A stretch of 7,617 nt of DNA from Candidatus Cloacimonadota bacterium (GCA_004376305.1 SOKD01000214.1:1-7617); one strand, 5' to 3'. Counted from the first letter of the stretch, positions 1 to 6,924 are shown. Made by a program: numbers and translations. Notes: generated by a model not told the origin, from the letters alone.

Positions 1-1
1 T

Positions 2-2590
2 GGGGATCCGCAGCGATTAATACAGCTGGTCCACCCTGATCTGGCATTCAAAGAATTCCCCGCCTTGCACTCGCTCACGTCCCATCCCCACAATCTTCCG
101 ATACAGGCGACACCGTTTTTGGGTCGAGAGAGTGAGTTGGGAAAGATCACGGAACTGCTTCGGAGTCCTTCGTGCCGTTTGGTGACGTTGATCGGTCCTG
201 GTGGCATAGGTAAGACCCGATTGGCGATCCAGGCGGCAGCAGAGGAGATAGAGCGTTTTGCACATGGTGTATACTTTATTCCATTGGATCCATTGAGTTC
301 AGCGGAATTTTTAGTATCAGCGATAGCTGAGGCATTGAAGTTTTCATTTTACAGCAAGGAGGACGAGAAGGTGCAGCTTTTGAACTATCTTCGGGAGAAG
401 CAGTTATTGTTGATACTGGATAATTTTGAGCATTTGGTGGCTGGTGCTGGTATGCTATCGGAGGTACTGAACGCTGCTCCTGATGTAAAGATCATGGTAA
501 CATCTCGTGAGTTACTGAATTTGCGGGGCGAGTGGATCGTGCAGGTAGGTGGTATGAAGGTACCGGAGGGGGAGCAAATAGATGTAGAGGGATACAGTGC
601 GGTACAGCTTTTTTTACACAATGCGCAGCGTATTCGTACGGGAGCGGAGCTTACGGACGAAGACAAGCGTTTTGTGGTACGGATCTGTCAGCTGGTAGGG
701 GGATTACCCTTGGGTATAGAGATCGCATCATCGTGGTTACGTTCATTGAGCTGCAAGGAGATCGCGCAGGAGATAGAGAAAGGGATAGATTTTTTAGAGA
801 CATCGATGCGGGATGTTCCTGAGCGTCATCGGAGTTTACGTGCGGTATTTGATTGCTCATGGGATTTGCTTACAGAGACGGAGCGTGGCGCATTGCGTCG
901 GTTATCGGTGTTTCTTGGTGGTTTTTCTCGTGAAGCAGCAGAGCATGTAGCTGGTGCGCGTTTGGGCTTACTGACATCGCTGGTGGACAAATCCCTGTTG
1001 CGGCGTCATGCGAACGGTCGGTATGAGATGCTGGATATATTACGTCAGTATATACTGGAGAAACTTGCGGGGGAGGAGGAAGAACAGGGGCGGGTGCTCG
1101 ATAAACACTGTGAATACTTTGCGGATTTCCTGGAGCAGCGGGGACAGCAGAAGGCAGGCCCTGAATATGAAGCAATGATGGAGGATGTTGCTCTTGAGAT
1201 TGAGAATGTCAGGATAGCCTGGGATCGAGCTATTACGGAGAGCAAGGATGATTGCATATTACGGTCAATACGTTGTCTCTTCCGATTCTACCGGATGCGG
1301 GGATGGTACCATGAAGGTCATGAGATATTCAGTAAGGTTGTTGCTCAGTACCGGGGAAAAGATAATGAAGCCATTTTTGCCCAGCTGCTTTCCCGGAAGG
1401 CACAGTTCATTCTCCGTCTCGGGGATTTGCACCGCGCAAGAGAGGAATTTGAGGAAAGCCTTGTAATACTTCGTGAGCTCGATCTTCCGTCTGAAATTGC
1501 CTTTGTGCTCAACTATCTCGGTATTGTACACCGAATGCTGGGTGATTTAGAAAAGGTGAAGCCCTTCCATGAGGAAGCTCTTAAAATTTTCAGAAGAATG
1601 GATGACAAGTCGGGAATTTGCAGGACGCTGAGTAATATTTCATACATCACGAGCGCGCTTGGCAATTACGCTGAGGCAAAGAGGATAGAGGAAGAGGTGT
1701 TGGTGCTCAACAAGGATCTCGGTGATTTATATGGCATTGCGGGCTCCCTCAGTGATCTCGGTTCCATAGCACATACGATCGGTGATCTGAAAAAATCAGA
1801 AGAGCTGTATAATGAAAGCCTATCACTTTCAAAGAAATTGAAGCACAAGTATGGTATGGGACGGACATTGAATAATCTTGGTATCGTGAAATCCTCCCTG
1901 GGAGATTATGAAGGCGCCAAACAGTGTTACCAGGAAAGCCATAAGATATTCTCAGAAATCGGTGATATGAGTGGAAAAGCAGCATCCCTGACCAACATGG
2001 GCGTGATATACCGTATGCAGGGCAAATTTGAAGAGGCACGGAAGATGCATGAGGAGACACTTGAAATTTGTAAGAAGACCGGCTATCAGGTAGGGTATGC
2101 TACGTCTCTCAACCATCTTGCAACGACAGCGAAGGACCAGGGTGATCTTCAAGCGGCAAAGAAGCTTCATGCAGAAGCGCTTGCCATTTGCGAGAAGATC
2201 GGGAATCCATGGCTCATCTCGGTGACGCTCGAGAATTGCGGCGAGGTTGAGCTCATGCTCGGGGACCTGGTGAAGGCAATGGCATGCTACTGCAGGGGCT
2301 TGAAGATTGCCATGGATATCGATGCAAAACCACTCATATTAGCCATCATTGTTGCCACCGCGAAGGTCCTGATACGGCGAGGTGAGCGGGAAAGGGCGTT
2401 CGTATACCTTTCCGTAGCATATGCACATGCTCATGTTGATCCAGAGCTCAAACGTGAAGTTGGTGATCTTATTGCCGAGATAAAAACCGAGTTATCTCGT
2501 GACAAAATTACCGAAGCGGAGAAGGATGCGGAGGCATTGAGCCCTGTTGAGGTCGCCGAAGCAGTGCTTGGTTCCGAGGAAGGAACATAA
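2..2590 (+). CDS. Cyclase-STAND-TPR signalling protein, 5'-truncated by the window edge (NB-ARC ATPase plus eight TPRs)
   Basis: The reading frame is open from base 2 to TAA at 2588-2590, giving 862 visible residues. The first 21 (GDPQRLIQLVHP...) align without gaps with the linker of the downstream paralogue, so the true start lies upstream. By that alignment about 150 residues are missing, probably including a class III cyclase domain. A TTG at 65 is not the start. Visible domains: NB-ARC/STAND ATPase with Walker A GPGGIGKT (bases 194-217), Walker B LLLILDNFE, the VTSRELL sensor motif and GGLPLGIE; a winged-helix-like region ending in YEMLDILRQYILEKL (to about 1066); then eight gap-free 40-residue TPR units (1370-2329). 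No membrane segment or C-terminal LuxR-type helix-turn-helix is seen. Family knowledge suggests ligand or partner binding by the TPRs opens the ATPase switch and drives oligomerisation. The next paralogue starts 21 bp downstream, so the two are probably one operon. The ligand is unknown, and the cyclase part is inferred. Confidence 0.9.
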   Translation, partial: GDPQRLIQLVHPDLAFKEFPALHSLTSHPHNLPIQATPFLGRESELGKITELLRSPSCRLVTLIGPGGIGKTRLAIQAAAEEIERFAHGVYFIPLDPLSSAEFLVSAIAEALKFSFYSKEDEKVQLLNYLREKQLLLILDNFEHLVAGAGMLSEVLNAAPDVKIMVTSRELLNLRGEWIVQVGGMKVPEGEQIDVEGYSAVQLFLHNAQRIRTGAELTDEDKRFVVRICQLVGGLPLGIEIASSWLRSLSCKEIAQEIEKGIDFLETSMRDVPERHRSLRAVFDCSWDLLTETERGALRRLSVFLGGFSREAAEHVAGARLGLLTSLVDKSLLRRHANGRYEMLDILRQYILEKLAGEEEEQGRVLDKHCEYFADFLEQRGQQKAGPEYEAMMEDVALEIENVRIAWDRAITESKDDCILRSIRCLFRFYRMRGWYHEGHEIFSKVVAQYRGKDNEAIFAQLLSRKAQFILRLGDLHRAREEFEESLVILRELDLPSEIAFVLNYLGIVHRMLGDLEKVKPFHEEALKIFRRMDDKSGICRTLSNISYITSALGNYAEAKRIEEEVLVLNKDLGDLYGIAGSLSDLGSIAHTIGDLKKSEELYNESLSLSKKLKHKYGMGRTLNNLGIVKSSLGDYEGAKQCYQESHKIFSEIGDMSGKAASLTNMGVIYRMQGKFEEARKMHEETLEICKKTGYQVGYATSLNHLATTAKDQGDLQAAKKLHAEALAICEKIGNPWLISVTLENCGEVELMLGDLVKAMACYCRGLKIAMDIDAKPLILAIIVATAKVLIRRGERERAFVYLSVAYAHAHVDPELKREVGDLIAEIKTELSRDKITEAEKDAEALSPVEVAEAVLGSEEGT
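92..1066 (+). repeat. NB-ARC module, copy A of a diverged direct repeat
   Basis: This 975-bp stretch encodes 325 residues (NLPIQ to LEKL) that align without any gap with 3155-4129 in the next gene, at an offset of 3063 bp. I counted 55 residue differences, about 83% identity. The upstream linker is only about 50% identical over 31 residues, and the downstream TPR region is much lower. Many synonymous differences show that the copies are not freshly duplicated. Confidence 0.85.
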
Positions 2591-2611
2591 ATCATAACAT
2601 AGGATTGAAAG

Positions 2612-5542
2612 ATGTCAACATTCCTCTTTACAGACATTGAAGGATCGACTGAAAAGTGGGAGAAGTTCCGTACCGAGATGAGCGAGGTGCTTTCCCGGCA
2701 TGATGCCATTATGCGCGAAGAGATCGAAAAACATGGTGGTCTCATCATCAAGCATACGGGTGATGGTATTTTTGCCATATTTGAGGACGGCGATCCACTT
2801 GGATGTGCTCTCACCCTGCAGAGAACATTTTCTCGGGAGGATTGGGGTAAGATCGGTGAGCTCAGGGTGCGAATTGGATTGCATGCGGGTATCGCAGAGA
2901 AGCGTGGTAAGGACTACTTCGGGCCGGTGATTAACAGGACAGCCCGCGTCATGGGAACCGCCTGGGGCGGACAGATTGTGCTGACGCACGAGGTCAAGCA
3001 GACCGCAAAACTTCCTGAAGGTGCGATCCTGCAGGACCTTGGTGCACATTTACTCAAAGATCTCTGCGAACCACAACAGCTCCTTGGATTGGTGCATCCC
3101 GGTATGAGTATTCGTGAATTTCCCCCTCCACGTTCGCTATCATCTTGTCCAAACAATCTTCCTATCCAAACGACACCATTTTTGGGTCGTGAGGAGGAAT
3201 TGGGTAAGATAACGGAATTGCTGAAGAATCCATCGTGTCGTCTGGTGACATTGATAGGTCCTGGTGGGATAGGGAAGACGCGTTTGGCGCTACAGGCTGC
3301 TGCCGAGGAGATCGAGCGCTTTACGCATGGTGTTTATTTTATTGCACTGGATCCATTGAGTTCTGCGGATTTTCTGGTGGCAGCGATAGCAGAGGCATTG
3401 AAGTTTTCATTTTACAGTCGTGAGGATGAGAAGCTGCAGTTATTGAATTTTCTTCGAGAGAAGACATTACTTTTGATATTGGATAATTTTGAGCATTTGG
3501 TAGCTGGTGCAGGTATGCTGTCGGAGTTACTGCATGCAGCACCTGATGTAAAGATACTGGTAACGTCGCGTGAGTTATTGAATTTGCGCGGAGAGTGGAT
3601 CGTGCAGATAGGAGGTATGGATGTCCCTGATGGTGAGCGTATTGATGTAGAGGGTTTCAGTGCGGTTCAATTATTTTTTCACAATGCGCAGCGTATTCAT
3701 TCGGGGGTAGAGTTTTCAGATGAGGACAAGAGATATGTAGTTCGTATCTGTCAATTAGTTGGTGGTTTACCGCTGGGGATAGAGATAGCGTCATCGTGGT
3801 TACGTTCATTATCCTGCAGGGAGATAGCACAGGAGATGGAGAAGAACATAGATTTTTTAGCAACAACGATGCGTGATATCCCGGAGCGACATCGAAGTTT
3901 GCGAGCGGTATTTGATTATTCGTGGGATTTATTGCAGGAACGTGAGCGTGAGGTAATGCGGAAGTTATCGGTATTTCTAGGTGGTTTTTCCCGTGCCGCG
4001 GCGGAGTTTGTTTCAGGAACATCGTTATCGGTCCTGGCCTCACTGGTAGATAAGTCTTTATTGCGTCATCATGTGAGTGGTCGTTACGAGATGCTGGATG
4101 TGTTGCGGAAGTATGTATTGGAGAAGTTGGGTAAGCGAACAGAGGAGAAAGGGCAGGTGTTTGACCTGTACTGCCAGTACTATGCCGATTTCCTCGATGG
4201 GCAGACATCCGAACTCTTTAAGGGAAAAGAGAAAGAGGTTGTTGAAAAAATACGCGAAGAAAGTGAGAATGTGAGAGCAGCATGGAATTACGCAGTGGAA
4301 CACAGGAAGCTCCAAGAAATCGATAAATTACTTCATAGTTTCTCAGTTTTCCATGATATTCAGGGGCAGTTTCAGGAAGGGAAAAAAGCCCTGGAGCGTG
4401 CAGAGGAAATTTTGAAGACTGTTTCCGAAGAGAGCAACGAGTACCTTATTTATGGCAAGGTGCTGGCTCGTATAGGTAATTTTAATGCCCGCATGGGTTC
4501 ATATAAGGAAGCAGAGGCATTGCTGGAAAAAAGTATTCACATCTCCAAGAAATTTGATGAGAAGAGAGAAATGGCGCAATCATTAATGACTCTGGGGCGC
4601 ATGCATGCTCTCCTTGGAGATTATGAGAAAGCCAAAAAGTATTGTAATGAAAGCCTTCAAATAAACAGATCCATTGATAACAAAATTGGAATATCATCCA
4701 GTTTGAATGCTCTTGGTGTAATACACTATTATGTGGGAGAGTACGATGATGCACAGAAGCTGCTTTTAGAGAATCTCACACTGAGCGAACAGATTGGGTA
4801 TTTGAAGGGCATTTCTTCTTCCTTTACCAATACAGGACTTGTTGCGTATCAACTTGACCGCTATGATGAGGCGGAAGAGCTTCTCAAAAAGAGCCTTGAG
4901 CTGGATAAAAAGGTTGGAGATAAAATGGGAATTGCAAACATACTCAATAATCTTGGGCTCGTTTACAAGATGAAAGACGATTTTGAAAATGCAAAGAAAT
5001 ATTATTCCGAAGCTCTTGATATACGCCGCGAAATTGGAGACAGGATGGGTATATCTATTGCATTGAATAATCTTGGTAATCTGGGCGGAAGGGCTCTTTC
5101 ATTCGATGATGCTCTTGCGTATCACCAGGAAGCGCATTCCGTACGACGGGACATAGGTGATAAAGTTGGAGTATCACAATCACTCAATAATCTTGCGAAT
5201 GTACTGGATGCTGCTGGTAGACACAGGGAAGCCAAAGAAAGTTATTATGAAGCGCTTATGACTGCTGTTGATACCGGTGAAGGTTTCATCATTCAGGAAT
5301 CTCTTGTAGGGATATCAGAAAGTCTGATCAAAGAAAAAAAACTGAAACAGAGTATGAGAATTTTGGTTTTTCTGCAAGGGTACAGAAAAGCTGATGAAGA
5401 TTTACAACAGAGGATTAAGGAGCTCATCGATAAGCTAGAACCGGATCTTCCTCCTCACGATATTACAGAAATCCAGAATGAGGTACGGGACAAAACCCTT
5501 GATGATATTGTTGGTGAAATTATTGGACAATTAATGGAGTGA
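2612..5542 (+). CDS. Class III adenylate cyclase - NB-ARC/STAND ATPase - TPR protein (complete, 976 aa)
   Basis: This is a three-part cytoplasmic signalling protein without signal peptide or membrane segment. Residues 1-128 are a class III cyclase: metal-binding D8 (FTDIEGST) and D51 (GDGIFAIF), purine-recognition K47 and D101, transition-state N108 and R112. All six are present, and the K/D pair favours ATP as substrate, so cAMP is the predicted product. Residues 129-181 are linker. Residues 182-506 hold the NB-ARC/STAND ATPase: Walker A GPGGIGKT 216-223, Walker B LLLILDNFE 286-294, VTSRELL 317-323, GGLPLGIE 384-391, then a winged-helix-like part ending in YEMLDVLRKYVLEKL. Residues 612-891 are seven exact 40-residue TPR units with NNLG/NALG-type helix A motifs, followed by a helical tail. 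The start is fixed by AGGA at 2601-2604, seven bases upstream, and by the cyclase motif lying at residue 6. Architecture resembles mycobacterial cyclase-ATPase proteins such as Rv0386 but lacks a C-terminal LuxR domain. Class III sites form at a dimer interface, so ATPase-driven oligomerisation could switch the cyclase on; that and the stimulus are inference. Confidence 0.95.
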   Translation: MSTFLFTDIEGSTEKWEKFRTEMSEVLSRHDAIMREEIEKHGGLIIKHTGDGIFAIFEDGDPLGCALTLQRTFSREDWGKIGELRVRIGLHAGIAEKRGKDYFGPVINRTARVMGTAWGGQIVLTHEVKQTAKLPEGAILQDLGAHLLKDLCEPQQLLGLVHPGMSIREFPPPRSLSSCPNNLPIQTTPFLGREEELGKITELLKNPSCRLVTLIGPGGIGKTRLALQAAAEEIERFTHGVYFIALDPLSSADFLVAAIAEALKFSFYSREDEKLQLLNFLREKTLLLILDNFEHLVAGAGMLSELLHAAPDVKILVTSRELLNLRGEWIVQIGGMDVPDGERIDVEGFSAVQLFFHNAQRIHSGVEFSDEDKRYVVRICQLVGGLPLGIEIASSWLRSLSCREIAQEMEKNIDFLATTMRDIPERHRSLRAVFDYSWDLLQEREREVMRKLSVFLGGFSRAAAEFVSGTSLSVLASLVDKSLLRHHVSGRYEMLDVLRKYVLEKLGKRTEEKGQVFDLYCQYYADFLDGQTSELFKGKEKEVVEKIREESENVRAAWNYAVEHRKLQEIDKLLHSFSVFHDIQGQFQEGKKALERAEEILKTVSEESNEYLIYGKVLARIGNFNARMGSYKEAEALLEKSIHISKKFDEKREMAQSLMTLGRMHALLGDYEKAKKYCNESLQINRSIDNKIGISSSLNALGVIHYYVGEYDDAQKLLLENLTLSEQIGYLKGISSSFTNTGLVAYQLDRYDEAEELLKKSLELDKKVGDKMGIANILNNLGLVYKMKDDFENAKKYYSEALDIRREIGDRMGISIALNNLGNLGGRALSFDDALAYHQEAHSVRRDIGDKVGVSQSLNNLANVLDAAGRHREAKESYYEALMTAVDTGEGFIIQESLVGISESLIKEKKLKQSMRILVFLQGYRKADEDLQQRIKELIDKLEPDLPPHDITEIQNEVRDKTLDDIVGEIIGQLME
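3155..4129 (+). repeat. NB-ARC module, copy B of a diverged direct repeat
   Basis: Partner of 92-1066. Leucine codons within it are mostly TTG/TTA with no CTC in the first half, and glutamate is almost always GAG. The cyclase domain just upstream uses CTC/CTT/CTG and the TPR region downstream has mixed GAA/GAG. The module therefore stands out from its own gene in codon use as well as in conservation. Confidence 0.85.
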
Positions 5543-5664
5543 CGATAGGAAGTTCATTCCACCTGCACTCCTTTGAATGATTTTGTAGAGAATCTCACTA
5601 TCCTCAAGCGTGTAAATTTCAATTTGAATAAAACAAGAACTATGTAACATAGAAAAAATTAACA

Positions 5665-5739
5665 AGTTAAAGAGAAAAAAGTTCACGGAAATTTGTTTTG
5701 ATGTGAGAGCAAAGCATGCATATTGTAACCTCTTTAACT
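5665..5739. repeat. 10-bp inverted repeat in the intergenic region
   Basis: AGTTAAAGAG at 5665-5674 is the exact reverse complement of CTCTTTAACT at 5730-5739, with 55 bases between. The right arm lies just before the -35 box at 5743. Smaller palindromes sit beside the left arm: CTATGT-A-ACATAG at 5640-5652 (imperfect only at its centre) and TTAAC-AA-GTTAA at 5659-5670. These could be operator sites or chance in AT-rich DNA. There is no T-tract that would make them a terminator. Otherwise 5543-5742 shows no credible gene and no clear terminator for the cyclase operon. Confidence 0.4.
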
Positions 5740-5742
5740 CTA

Positions 5743-5772
5743 TTGACTTAGCAATTGCGGGTACATTATACT
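5743..5772 (+). promoter_or_regulatory. Possible upstream sigma70-type promoter
   Basis: TTGACT at 5743-5748 and TATACT at 5767-5772 are separated by 18 bases, one mismatch from consensus in each box. A start near 5779 would give a leader of about 85 bases for the lipoprotein gene and would run through the second promoter. It directly follows the right arm of the inverted repeat. Confidence 0.5.
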
Positions 5773-5806
5773 AAAGACCGGGTTTTTTGCCATTCACTTT
5801 TTTTGC

Positions 5807-5835
5807 TTGACATTTTTTCGTTAATGTGCTATAAA
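5807..5835 (+). promoter_or_regulatory. Strong sigma70-type promoter with extended -10
   Basis: A perfect -35 box TTGACA (5807-5812) is followed after 17 bases by TATAAA (5830-5835), preceded by TGC, which makes an extended -10. Transcription would start near 5842, about 20 bases before the ATG at 5863, with the ribosome binding site AAGGAGG (5851-5857) in the short leader. This is the best promoter in the window and would drive the lipoprotein, HU-like gene, 31-aa protein and tRNA. Confidence 0.8.
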
Positions 5836-5862
5836 ATATAAAGTTAAAAGAAGGAGGGAGAA

Positions 5863-6399
5863 ATGCGTAAATTCTTGATGTTTGTTTTAGTTGCTATTTT
5901 TGCTTCTGTCATTTTTTTCTCATGCAATAAGGTGAGTATTACCATGGAGCCCGAAGTGGAAATTATCTGGTTTGATCCCCTTGGATGGTACGTTGTTCCG
6001 GGAGACAACATTGTGGAAATTGATGAAATTCACTTCAAGGTCTGGAATTACGTTGATTCCAGGATAAAACAGATGGATGTTGAATTTCGTTCAATCCGTA
6101 CGGGAGAAGTTGTTACAACAGGTCTCAGCTGGGGATTAGATATATTTCTGACCGGAGGAGATGATGACTGCGCCACCTGTATCACCGAAGTGTACAATGT
6201 TTACATTCCGGTCAAAGATGTTGTTGATTACATGTTTTCCGAAGATGATAATACGATTGCCTTTCTTACGTTCTCCGGTGAAGATGCCTACGGCGACGAG
6301 AAACAATTCAGTGTTTCAATGCAGTATTCCATTATCATGCTGTCCGACACAACTGACACAACATCTGCTTTTGAACCGCGGGTTATTTCAAATAAATAG
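5863..6399 (+). CDS. Putative lipoprotein of unknown function (178 aa)
   Basis: I do not recognise the family. The N-terminus MRKFLMFVLVAIFASVIFFSC has a charged start, a hydrophobic stretch of about 15 residues and a lipobox-like FFSC with Cys21. This predicts export and lipidation by signal peptidase II; Asn rather than Asp follows the Cys, so outer-membrane sorting is plausible. The roughly 158-residue mature part is acidic, without further membrane segments, rich in alternating hydrophobic/polar stretches (for example 56-62 and 72-78) that suggest a beta-sandwich, and carries a CxxC pair at C103/C106 in an Asp-rich loop. The low-complexity tail DTTDTTS ends the protein. The start is set by AAGGAGG five bases upstream. 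The HU-like gene follows after nine bases, and its ribosome binding site overlaps this stop codon, so translation is probably coupled. Phenylalanine at -3 of the lipobox is unusual and slightly lowers confidence in the lipidation call. Confidence 0.85.
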   Translation: MRKFLMFVLVAIFASVIFFSCNKVSITMEPEVEIIWFDPLGWYVVPGDNIVEIDEIHFKVWNYVDSRIKQMDVEFRSIRTGEVVTTGLSWGLDIFLTGGDDDCATCITEVYNVYIPVKDVVDYMFSEDDNTIAFLTFSGEDAYGDEKQFSVSMQYSIIMLSDTTDTTSAFEPRVISNK

Positions 6400-6408
6400 G
6401 AGGAACCG

Positions 6409-6711
6409 ATGCCTGAAAAACCTGTAACACGGACAAAAGCGAGTTATATTCTTGAAATTGCGGAGAGAACAGGAATCCACAAAAGGGATGTTTCCATTAT
6501 TATCACGAACTTTATCAATGCATTAACCGATTCGCTCGTTAAGAATGAGAGGATAGAACTTCGAGGATTGGGTGTTCTCAAGAATAAGAAGAGAAGAGCC
6601 CGGATTGCCAGAAATCCAAGAACAGGAGAAAAGGTCAAAGTTAATGAACGCTGGGTTCCTACCTATAAACCTTCATCATTACTGAAAAGAAGGATTAACA
6701 AAGTAACCTGA
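6409..6711 (+). CDS. HU/IHF-family DNA-binding protein (100 aa)
   Basis: This is a small nucleoid protein that should bind and bend DNA as a dimer. Residues 7-45 form the helical dimerisation part (TRTKASYILEIAERTGIHKRDV...). ELRGLGVL (50-57) replaces the usual GFG(T/S)F turn, and the beta-arm carries RNPRTGE (68-74), whose Pro70 is the expected intercalating proline. The C-terminal WVPTYKPSSLLKRRI matches the family's VPxFKPGKxLK end. At 100 aa it is slightly longer than typical HU (about 90) and near IHF length, with a very basic arm (KNKKRRARIARNPR). The sequence does not decide between HU, IHF-alpha and IHF-beta. Start ATG has AGGAGGA at 6398-6404, which overlaps the TAG of the lipoprotein gene. 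The 31-aa basic protein follows after 16 bases, so it sits in the middle of an apparent operon. Confidence 0.95.
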   Translation: MPEKPVTRTKASYILEIAERTGIHKRDVSIIITNFINALTDSLVKNERIELRGLGVLKNKKRRARIARNPRTGEKVKVNERWVPTYKPSSLLKRRINKVT

Positions 6712-6727
6712 TGGGAGTGTAGCAACA

Positions 6728-6823
6728 GTGCCCTGCGGAAAGAAGAAGAAGAGACGAAAAATAGCTGCTCATAAGAGAAAGAAGAAGAGAAAAGCAGATC
6801 GGCATAAGAAGAAGAAAAGATAG
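6728..6823 (+). CDS. 31-aa Lys/Arg-rich AURKAIP1/COX24-like (mS38/bS22-type) putative ribosomal protein
   Basis: A GTG-started frame, MPCGKKKKRRKIAAHKRKKK followed by RKADRHKKKKR, ends at TAG 6821-6823. Twenty of 31 residues are Lys or Arg and only Asp24 is acidic. The order MPCGKK, then KIAxHKRKK, then RHKKK matches what I recall of tiny Bacteroidota proteins annotated as AURKAIP1/COX24 domain (family of mitochondrial mS38 and mycobacterial bS22), which sit in the small ribosomal subunit. The start is supported by that N-terminus and by GGGAG at 6713-6717, ten bases upstream; no in-frame ATG is available. It follows the HU-like gene by 16 bases and is directly abutted by tRNA-Arg. Its length makes automated annotation likely to miss it. 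The gene is well supported by homology from memory; its function is inferred from the family. Confidence 0.8.
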   Translation: MPCGKKKKRRKIAAHKRKKKRKADRHKKKKR

Positions 6824-6896
6824 GCGCCCGTAGCTCAATGGATAGAGCAGCGGATTCCGGTTCCGCAGGTTGCCCGTTCGACTCGGGTCGGGTGCG
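6824..6896 (+). tRNA. tRNA-Arg (anticodon CCG)
   Basis: The full cloverleaf folds by eye. Acceptor GCGCCCG (6824-6830) pairs with CGGGTGC (6889-6895) with one G-U. D stem GCTC/GAGC (6833-6836, 6845-6848). Anticodon stem GCGGA/TCCGC (6850-6854, 6862-6866) with loop TTCCGGT, putting anticodon CCG at 6857-6859. Five-base variable loop. T stem GCCCG/CGGGT (6872-6876, 6884-6888) with loop TTCGACT. Discriminator is G6896. The next bases are CAT, so CCA is not encoded and must be added by the nucleotidyltransferase. It reads CGG codons. Its first base directly follows the stop codon of the 31-aa gene, so it is most likely cut out of the operon transcript. Confidence 0.97.
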
Positions 6897-6924
6897 CATT
6901 GCGGAATTTCAAATGTATACTATT

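Noticed and set aside
65..2590. Complete gene starting at TTG 65
   Set aside because: The frame continues in both translation and homology to base 2; TTG 65 lies in the middle of a linker conserved with the next gene.
3657..4208. 183-residue open frame on the minus strand inside the second cyclase-STAND gene
   Set aside because: It is antisense to a conserved ATPase domain, low in complexity and without a recognisable domain; codon bias of the real gene explains the open frame.
2612..5542. Pycsar-type anti-phage system
   Set aside because: The cyclase has the ATP-type K/D pair and no cyclic-nucleotide-activated effector gene adjoins it; the next gene is a separately promoted lipoprotein 320 bp away.
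5531..5650. 39-residue minus-strand frame in the intergenic region
   Set aside because: It has no ribosome binding site, overlaps the end of the upstream gene and resembles no protein I know.
5543..5660. Rho-independent terminator for the cyclase-STAND operon
   Set aside because: Only short palindromes such as GAGA-A-TCTC and CTATGT-A-ACATAG are present, none GC-rich or followed by a T-tract.
6161..6427. 88-residue plus-strand frame overlapping the lipoprotein and HU-like genes
   Set aside because: It is an out-of-frame shadow of two well-supported genes with no domain or ribosome binding site.
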